Below are positions 62,748-64,000 of a stretch of 64,000 nucleotides of DNA, one piece after another; the first letter of the stretch is position 1, and each line of letters begins with the position of its first letter. A program made the position numbers and the translations under genes. Source of the stretch: Clostridiaceae bacterium OM02-2AC (GTDB taxonomy: Bacteria > Bacillota_I > Bacilli_A > Erysipelotrichales > Erysipelotrichaceae); contig QULU01000027.1 of assembly GCA_003481775.1 (NCBI GenBank), positions 5,790-69,789 of the forward strand, written 5' to 3'. A model generated the notes under the pieces. It searched no databases and was not told where the DNA came from. It saw only the letters and a program-made list of their open reading frames with translations.

Positions 62748-62893
62748 AAAAAACTTTCCGTTTAAATATGGAGGGATAATGGAAAAATGTGTGGAATCCT
62801 GATTTTTTATACACAAATTGTGTGATAGCAATCGCGGAATGTCAAAAACAATGAAATTCATGATATAATACGATGCATAGGAAGGTGATGGAT

Positions 62894-63289
62894 TTGCAGA
62901 TTACAGGACTTGAGGAACAGGCTGTAGCGCAGGCTGCTGCTGTGAAATTTCCAGATAAATATATAGAGATGGGCGAAAGTGATCTGTATCTGCCTGATAT
63001 TGAAAAGGGCAGCTTGACGATTGCGGGTATTGATCATCCTGTATATGCCAGCACGCATTATGCATATGAAGATAAGCTGGTAAATGGAAATAAGACTCGC
63101 TACAAGATACCACTGACAACGGTGCTTGTAAAAAAGGATAAATATGAAGTGATCTATGACAGCTACGGGAAATATTATGTGGCTTATAAAAAGGATGAGG
63201 AAATTCAATTTGTTCCATATGAGGACTTCTATGAGCTTTTGAAGCCGCTCATTCATGTGGATGAAGAAAAAAACGAGCAGGCGACATAG
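62894..63289 (+). CDS. Hypothetical protein
   Basis: About 131 residues, soluble, with many Lys, Tyr and Glu; no motif recognised. The start is ambiguous: GGAAGGTG sits 6 bases before a TTG at 62894 and only 0-2 bases before the ATG at 62888; the ATG at 62873 has no ribosome site. No clear partner genes. Confidence 0.65.
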   Translation: MQITGLEEQAVAQAAAVKFPDKYIEMGESDLYLPDIEKGSLTIAGIDHPVYASTHYAYEDKLVNGNKTRYKIPLTTVLVKKDKYEVIYDSYGKYYVAYKKDEEIQFVPYEDFYELLKPLIHVDEEKNEQAT

Positions 63290-63613
63290 TTCGACAAATT
63301 GCGGAATTTAACTGCTGTATAGTATGGTTGGCAGATGAGAAAACTGCTGATACGTAAATGATCCCCGAAAACTATCCCTAATTTACGTATAACATCATTC
63401 TATCCCCTATAATTTTAGAAAAGGCTCTGCAGGTATGCGGAGTCTTTTCTATATCGGGATACAGGGAACCTGCGTTCCATTCGATATCAAACATACGTAC
63501 AGGTGCTTCCTTGCATAAGCAAGGGTTTCGCAGGTAGACCTTTTGCGAAGATCTTCTCCTCGGGGATATAAAAAAACCGCCGATTTCATTTCGACGGTTC
63601 TTTCTCTGTGTAA
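63290..63613. other. Intergenic region with two terminators
   Basis: No gene seen. A plus-strand hairpin AGAAAAGGCTCTGC/GCGGAGTCTTTTCT lies at 63417-63450. The cold-shock gene terminator is at 63569-63600. Confidence 0.5.
63569..63600 (-). terminator. Terminator of the cold-shock gene
   Basis: AACCGCCG/CGACGGTT stem with T-run on the minus strand. Confidence 0.8.
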
Positions 63614-63814
63614 TTAAATTACAGTTACGTTTGCAGCGTGGTCTCCGCGATCGTTTGTATTGATCTCGAAGTTTACCTTTGCTCCCTCTTCCAATGTACG
63701 GAATCCGGAAGTCTGGATTTCAGAATAGTGTACAAACAGATCCTGTCCAGCGTCTGTTGTAATAAATCCGTATCCTTTGTCTGCGTTAAACCATTTTACT
63801 TTACCTGTACTCAT
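63614..63814 (-). CDS. Cold-shock protein (CspA family)
   Basis: Small RNA chaperone of 66 residues with both RNA-binding motifs, KGYGFI and LFVHYSEI. It starts TGKVKWFN, as normal for the family. GGAGG precedes the ATG. The promoter at 63954-63981 gives a 5' untranslated region of about 130 bases, as is usual for cold-regulated csp mRNAs. Confidence 0.96.
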   Translation of the reverse strand: MSTGKVKWFNADKGYGFITTDAGQDLFVHYSEIQTSGFRTLEEGAKVNFEINTNDRGDHAANVTVI

Positions 63815-63953
63815 ATTAGTACCTCCTTATGATGTAGATAAGAAGCACTCTCATGGCATAAAAAAACACATACGTGAATTGTACAATGAGATAATTACAA
63901 TTCCTGATATGTGAATATTGAAATCATAGTTATTTGCTTGTTATTACTCATTC

Positions 63954-63981
63954 AGTATAACACAGCAAATGAGAAAAGCAA
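63954..63981 (-). promoter_or_regulatory. Promoter of the cold-shock gene
   Basis: On the minus strand: TTGCTT, 16-nt spacer, TATACT with TG extension, producing a long leader. Confidence 0.65.
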
Positions 63982-64000
63982 GAACTTTCGTAATTATTTG

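Noticed and set aside
1..64000. CRISPR arrays, tRNA and rRNA genes
   Set aside because: No regularly spaced repeat-spacer units, and no cloverleaf or rRNA signatures were noticed on either strand.

Overview
The window reads as the chromosome of a low-to-moderate-GC Gram-positive anaerobe, most likely an Erysipelotrichaceae member of the Clostridium innocuum type. This placement is inferred from gene content and style: strong AGGAGG ribosome sites, rho-independent terminators, a split transketolase, a flavodiiron protein, a two-gene SufC/SufB-like pair, a TPP-riboswitch-controlled ThiT, and no respiratory or aerobic genes. It carries an integrated, heavily rearranged conjugative element (about 1-23600), followed by ordinary chromosome (about 24300-64000).

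Region 1 (1-7757) is a conjugation module: the tail of an upstream gene, a MobL-like relaxase, a VirD4/TraG-type coupling ATPase, a pentapeptide-repeat protein, a membrane protein with an Ig-like extracellular part, and a toprim/DUF3991 protein. A palindrome (ACCTGGCAAGTTGCCAGGT and variants) recurs four times between these genes. Region 2 (7893-11213) is AT-rich debris: the cell-wall-anchor tail of a surface protein, a decayed metK, a broken ISL3 transposase and a truncated AlbA_2-domain gene.

Region 3 (11577-19281, minus strand) is a complete-looking linear azol(in)e-containing peptide (LAP/TOMM) cluster. From the promoter inwards it encodes a 73-residue precursor with a Cys/Ser-rich core, an McbB/E1-like protein with zinc cysteines, a degenerate SagB-like protein, two different YcaO cyclodehydratases, a second RRE/E1-like protein, a SagB-type dehydrogenase and an ABC exporter. 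It is much more AT-rich than its surroundings, so it was probably imported. Region 4 (19293-21007) is a second, rearranged copy of the two genes that end region 1. It has become one in-frame chimeric ORF through deletions at short repeats, so the LAP cargo lies between two homologous direct segments. A large serine recombinase (22010-23359) ends the element. A 113-bp sequence just after it is repeated near 25355, beyond an internally deleted IS256 transposase and thiT.

The chromosomal part holds, in order: thiT with its riboswitch; a DUF2383 protein; pepT; a pentapeptide protein; tex; split transketolase; a D,D-carboxypeptidase divergent from a response regulator with two tandem sensor kinases (the second lacks the phospho-acceptor His); ACT and DUF711 proteins; a coiled-coil protein; SufC/SufB-like genes; a MerR-methyltransferase fusion; an XRE membrane regulator; a membrane-tethered thermonuclease; a second MerR regulator; a flavodiiron protein; nagA and nagB; three Cof-type HAD phosphatases; an aldose epimerase; an aldo-keto reductase; YbaK; thioredoxin; DUF554; an MFS exporter with a structured leader; and a cold-shock protein.

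The most striking unexplained signal is a family of seven intergenic elements, three on the plus strand at 51045-51865 and four on the minus strand at 60120-62747. Each looks like a small-RNA gene: a GTATACT box, a hairpin, a C-rich loop (TTCCCCCAA), a conserved TTTCTCCCTTT, and a terminator that often repeats the CCCCC loop. Several copies carry paired upstream boxes exactly 31 bp apart. This suggests a multicopy, activator-controlled sRNA family that could pair with Shine-Dalgarno sequences. Together with the LAP cluster it is the best candidate for undescribed biology here.
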